Made by a program: the position numbers and the translations under genes. The notes below the pieces were generated by a model. It did not search any database. It was not told the DNA's origin and saw nothing but the letters and a program-made list of their open reading frames with translations. 8,224 bases of DNA from Synergistaceae bacterium (GTDB lineage: Bacteria; Synergistota; Synergistia; Synergistales; Aminobacteriaceae), in NCBI GenBank assembly GCA_017446645.1, contig JAFSQO010000170.1, positions 1 to 8,224 of the forward strand. Reading direction: 5' to 3'. Below, in pieces: positions 5,861 through 8,224 of the stretch; within the stretch, counting starts at the first letter, position 1, and each line of letters begins with the position of its first letter.

Positions 5861-7246
5861 TTAGCAATAAAAATATGAATATGTCATTATGATTGCAGTA
5901 ACGACACTCACTAAACCAGCTGCAGACGCTGAAAACTTTTCATATTTAAAGCGCGGTAGACATGACAGAGCACTAAAACCCATCACAGCCAGAGGGATAA
6001 AATATCTTCCTTGTATACCTTCGCACGAGAATGCACCGGGAGGATTCCACGTGAAATACATAACAAAATCCATCCCCAGCAAAGTAGCTAAACATCCTGC
6101 AATCATCAAAAACCTCTGCCACCAGAAAATTTTAATTCTGCCAGATAACCCGCCAATAATAAGCATCAGTCCATAAAATAAATAAAACCATATGGGCATT
6201 TTTAGCGTCAGCCATCCTAGTACCCCAATGAAAGACTCTGCATAAAATTTTAGTCTCATTACGTTGCTCTTGATCATTATCTTGAATACCAGGATAGGGT
6301 TAGCTACAAAGAATTTCAGTTGTTCAACCGGATTCGCTTTACTGGCAAAACCTGAAGCAGCCTTAACTCTAACGACGCTTAAATAAGTCCATGTTAATGC
6401 AGAGGCTAGACATAAGGCCAGAAGAATAATTCCGAACAGGATATAACGTTTCATACTGCCGAGTCTCTTATACGGTATTAGAAAATACATAAGCATTATG
6501 GTTCCGTATACCTGCTTTAGAAGTCCAATTATTACAGAGATTAAGATTAAAGTTATAATCTGGGAAGTCCTTAATTTTTCTTCGCTTCGTGTAAGGGATA
6601 AAATATATGCAGATGCAATAATACACACGCTGTTTATTACAGAGTCAGCAGCCATCGAAGCACTTTCGGCCAAGAACATGGGCATTAATGAAATCAGGAA
6701 GATTAAAAAACCTTTTTCAGGTAGAAAGCGTATCGCAAAAAATACCAGTAGCGTAGAGAATAGAGCAGCAGCAAGTCTCATGAAGTAAAATACTTTACCA
6801 GATACCCCCCCCCCCCTATCGTCAGTAAAATGACTTATAAGATAAGCCGTCAGAGCCTGGGGAAAATATACAACAGGAGCATATGAACCAGTGTTATTTA
6901 TTACACAAGTAGTTCTTTTACCCGTGTCGAATTGTCCTGAAAAAAATTCTGTAATATCCTGCAAAGAGAATCTATCTTTAGCATGGAACACATCAGTCAT
7001 GTAATCTGACGGGGGAAAATCAGCAGGAACTTCAGATAGTAAATCTCTGTAGCCGTCTTTTCTGTCTTGGACAGGACTTAAAAATTTCAGCTCAGAAATC
7101 TGCCACACCCGTGCAAAATGATTTGGTTCATCTGGGATTTGATATACAGGCGTTAAAAACGTCATAACTATCCCTGCAAAAAGCATTAAAGCCAGATAGA
7201 GCCATTCAAGTTTTAAGCTATTTAAGCTACATATAAATTTTTTCAT
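5861..7246 (-). CDS. DUF2142 family polytopic membrane protein with an internal poly-G tract
   Basis: This 461-residue membrane protein has ten or more hydrophobic segments. It matches DUF2142, a family found in polysaccharide and O-antigen regions and resembling GT-C glycosyltransferases. Characteristic pieces are the first membrane segment (14-32) followed by PDEPNHFAR (38-46), a large extracytoplasmic loop (about 47-120), ESASMAADSVINS (194-206) and QGRYFIPLA (412-420). Its role may be to accept or transfer a lipid-linked sugar made by the downstream glycosyltransferase; that is inference. Codons 144-148 (RGGGV) are encoded by 12 consecutive G. One extra G would give a stop after residue 150, and one fewer a stop after residue 155, so the gene is either full length or cut to a third. 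ATG 7246 has only a weak ribosome site. A 10-codon ORF with a much better one overlaps it. No promoter is visible between it and the upstream EF-G-like gene. Confidence 0.88.
   Translation of the reverse strand: MKKFICSLNSLKLEWLYLALMLFAGIVMTFLTPVYQIPDEPNHFARVWQISELKFLSPVQDRKDGYRDLLSEVPADFPPSDYMTDVFHAKDRFSLQDITEFFSGQFDTGKRTTCVINNTGSYAPVVYFPQALTAYLISHFTDDRGGGVSGKVFYFMRLAAALFSTLLVFFAIRFLPEKGFLIFLISLMPMFLAESASMAADSVINSVCIIASAYILSLTRSEEKLRTSQIITLILISVIIGLLKQVYGTIMLMYFLIPYKRLGSMKRYILFGIILLALCLASALTWTYLSVVRVKAASGFASKANPVEQLKFFVANPILVFKIMIKSNVMRLKFYAESFIGVLGWLTLKMPIWFYLFYGLMLIIGGLSGRIKIFWWQRFLMIAGCLATLLGMDFVMYFTWNPPGAFSCEGIQGRYFIPLAVMGFSALSCLPRFKYEKFSASAAGLVSVVTAIIMTYSYFYC
6805..6816 (-). repeat. Homopolymer of 12 G inside the DUF2142 gene (possible phase-variation tract)
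   Basis: The plus strand has 12 C, so the coding strand has 12 G, flanked by GATA and TATC. It encodes the end of Arg144 through the first base of Val148. In an AT-leaning gene this run is far out of character, as glycine and valine could be coded with mixed bases. Slipped-strand mispairing would switch the reading frame, and both alternative frames hit a stop within 12 codons. The exact length is sensitive to sequencing error. Confidence 0.85.
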
Positions 7247-7259
7247 TATTCAGTCTCAT
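7227..7259 (-). other. Possible 10-codon leader ORF overlapping the DUF2142 start
   Basis: ATG 7259 lies six bases after GGAGGG (7271-7266), the best ribosome site in this gap. The ORF encodes MRLNNEKIYM and stops at TAG 7229-7227, 18 bases inside the DUF2142 gene in a different frame. The DUF2142 ATG at 7246 would be 19 bases from the same GGAGGG, too far for normal use. The leader could deliver ribosomes for reinitiation at 7246. It could also be accidental, because the GGAGGG is a terminator stem. Confidence 0.3.
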
Positions 7260-7265
7260 AAAAAT

Positions 7266-7294
7266 CCCTCCACATTCGTGAAGAATCCGGAGGG
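7266..7294 (-). terminator. Rho-independent terminator of the EF-G-like gene
   Basis: The minus-strand transcript has CCCTCC, then GGATTC, a loop, GAAT and GGAGGG. Six outer pairs and four inner pairs are separated by a small internal loop, and the hairpin is followed directly by ATTTTTA. A T-rich stretch also lies on the other side, so the structure is nearly symmetrical. It lies 21 bases after the EF-G-like stop codon. Any transcription of the DUF2142 operon from upstream must read through it, and its 3' arm is the ribosome-site sequence for the small ORF at 7259. Confidence 0.8.
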
Positions 7295-7314
7295 AAAAAT
7301 TTTTACTATTACTA

Positions 7315-8224
7315 CTACTCTTCGTCCTCGTCTTCTTTCTTGTGGGCAGCAATTACCTTCTTTGCAATATCGCCCGGAACTTCCTCATAGTGCGAGTATT
7401 CCATAGAGAACGAACCTTCACCTGAAGTCATAGAACGCAGGATAATCGCATACCTGAACATCTCGGCTAAAGGACACTGAGCCTTGACGACCTGCAACTT
7501 TCCATGACCTTCCATGCCCATGATGCGGCCGCGTCGTGAGTTAAAGTCACCCATAACATCTCCCATAAATCTTTCAGGGACAGTAACTTCAACGTCCATA
7601 ACAGGCTCAAGCAAAACAGGATTAGCGTCCATTATGCCCTTCCTGAACGAGAGTCGAGTCGCAAGTTTAAATGACATTTCGGAGCTGTCAACGTCATGAT
7701 ATGATCCGTAATAAAGCTCTGCGCTGAAGTCAACAACCGGGAAACCAGCTAACGGGCCTGCTACCATGTACTCACGTAAGCCTTTCTCTACTGCGGGGAT
7801 AAAGTTACGGGGAACTGCTCCGCCGACTACAGAGTCAATGAACTCAAAGCCCGCGCCTCTCTCTAACGGTCTGTAGCGGATATAGACATCACCATACTGG
7901 CCATGACCGCCTGATTGCTTCTTGTGCTTACCCTGAGCCTCGCTCATTTTGCGGATTGTCTCACGATAAGGCACCTGAGGAGTCTTAGTGTCAAGTTCAA
8001 CGCCGTAACGTTCCTTCATCTTGGCCAGAACTATATCAATGTGCATGTCTCCCATTCCTGACAGGACGTTGTCGCGGGTCTCTGCGTTTTTCTCGAAAGT
8101 AAGCGAGCAATCTTCTTCAAGGGTGCGTGAAATTGCGTTGCCGAGTTTATCTTCGTCAGCCCTGGACTTTGCGATTACTGCTACACTGTAGACAGGCTTC
8201 GGGAATTCAATCGGCTTGAACTGA
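7315..8224 (-). CDS. fusA: Elongation factor G-like protein (FusA2-type), C-terminal 302 residues
   Basis: The gene runs off the right edge; the first complete codon begins at 8223. The visible part covers EF-G domains III to V; the GTPase domain and domain II lie outside. In fragment numbering, domain III has LEEDCSLTFEKN and LSGMGDMHIDIVLAKMK (54-70). Domain IV has KKQSGGHGQYGDVYIRYRPL, VVGGAVPRNFIPAVEKG and the tip loop YYGSYHDVDSSEMSFK (171-186), including the His that in EF-G contacts the decoding-centre tRNA. Domain V has PVLLEPVMDVEVTVP and GDFNSRRGRIMGM. GHGQYG, PRNFIPAVEKG and GDVMGDFNSRRGRI are more typical of the EF-G-like (second, FusA2) branch than of the classical factor. No ribosomal-protein or EF-Tu gene follows, so this is not the end of a normal str operon. 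The protein ends in an acidic tail, KKEDEDEE. Role: GTP-driven translocation on the ribosome, or a specialised variant of it. Confidence 0.9.
   Translation of the reverse strand, partial: QFKPIEFPKPVYSVAVIAKSRADEDKLGNAISRTLEEDCSLTFEKNAETRDNVLSGMGDMHIDIVLAKMKERYGVELDTKTPQVPYRETIRKMSEAQGKHKKQSGGHGQYGDVYIRYRPLERGAGFEFIDSVVGGAVPRNFIPAVEKGLREYMVAGPLAGFPVVDFSAELYYGSYHDVDSSEMSFKLATRLSFRKGIMDANPVLLEPVMDVEVTVPERFMGDVMGDFNSRRGRIMGMEGHGKLQVVKAQCPLAEMFRYAIILRSMTSGEGSFSMEYSHYEEVPGDIAKKVIAAHKKEDEDEE

Noticed and set aside
7236..7247. Programmed frameshift from the 10-codon ORF into DUF2142 at the A-run
   Set aside because: DUF2142 lies in the +1 frame relative to the mini-ORF, so the usual -1 slippage on the A-run would not reach it. 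DUF2142 also has its own ATG.
7315..8055. A separate 246-residue protein starting at ATG 8055
   Set aside because: The frame stays open to the right edge, and the preceding 56 residues match EF-G domain III (LEEDCSLTFEKN, LSG), so the Met is internal to a longer gene.
1..8224. Mobile element, CRISPR array, tRNA or toxin-antitoxin locus
   Set aside because: No transposase or integrase motifs, terminal inverted repeats, regularly spaced repeats or cloverleaf-like segments were seen. The small ORFs at 2329 and 3663 are tied to paralogous large genes and do not look like a toxin-antitoxin pair.

Overview
The window looks like a piece of a Synergistota (Synergistaceae-like) chromosome. The strongest clue is the C-terminus of the secreted protein at 1046-2140: a GGGC-N-SGFG block, a hydrophobic stretch and an Arg-Arg pair, which is the pattern of the Synergist-CTERM sorting signal. 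Strong GGAGG-type ribosome binding sites, GTG/TTG starts and a MglB-type sugar-binding protein fit a Gram-negative fermenter but do not identify a species. No rRNA, tRNA, CRISPR array or insertion sequence was seen, and no gap longer than 300 bases lacks a gene.

Layout. (1) Positions 2-2140, minus strand: a CAP/SCP-like exported protein, followed 27 bases later by mglB, a galactose/glucose-binding ABC transporter component; the rest of that transporter would lie beyond the left edge. (2) Positions 2256-4839, plus strand: a tandemly duplicated two-gene transcription unit. Each copy has a TTGnAA-N16-TATAAT promoter, a very small ORF, and four bases later a roughly 350-residue uncharacterised protein with a C-terminal membrane segment. 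The small ORF of copy 1 is a four-cysteine zinc ribbon. The small ORF of copy 2 keeps its start, C-terminal tail and position but has lost all four cysteines. (3) Positions 4861-4892: a hairpin terminator between convergent genes. (4) Positions 4904-7246, minus strand: a DUF2142 polytopic membrane protein followed by a membrane-anchored GT2 glycosyltransferase, probably acting on lipid-linked sugars for a cell-surface glycan. The DUF2142 gene contains an in-frame run of 12 G; one base more or less truncates it at once, so it is a candidate phase-variable gene. (5) Positions 7266-8224, minus strand: the C-terminal 302 residues of an elongation factor G-like protein, ending in five consecutive stop codons and a hairpin terminator whose stem also supplies a Shine-Dalgarno sequence for a 10-codon ORF overlapping the DUF2142 start.

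The most promising points are the duplicated zinc-ribbon/tail-anchored unit, with differential loss of the zinc ribbon, and the poly-G tract. Functions of the duplicated proteins are not known to me; none is assigned.
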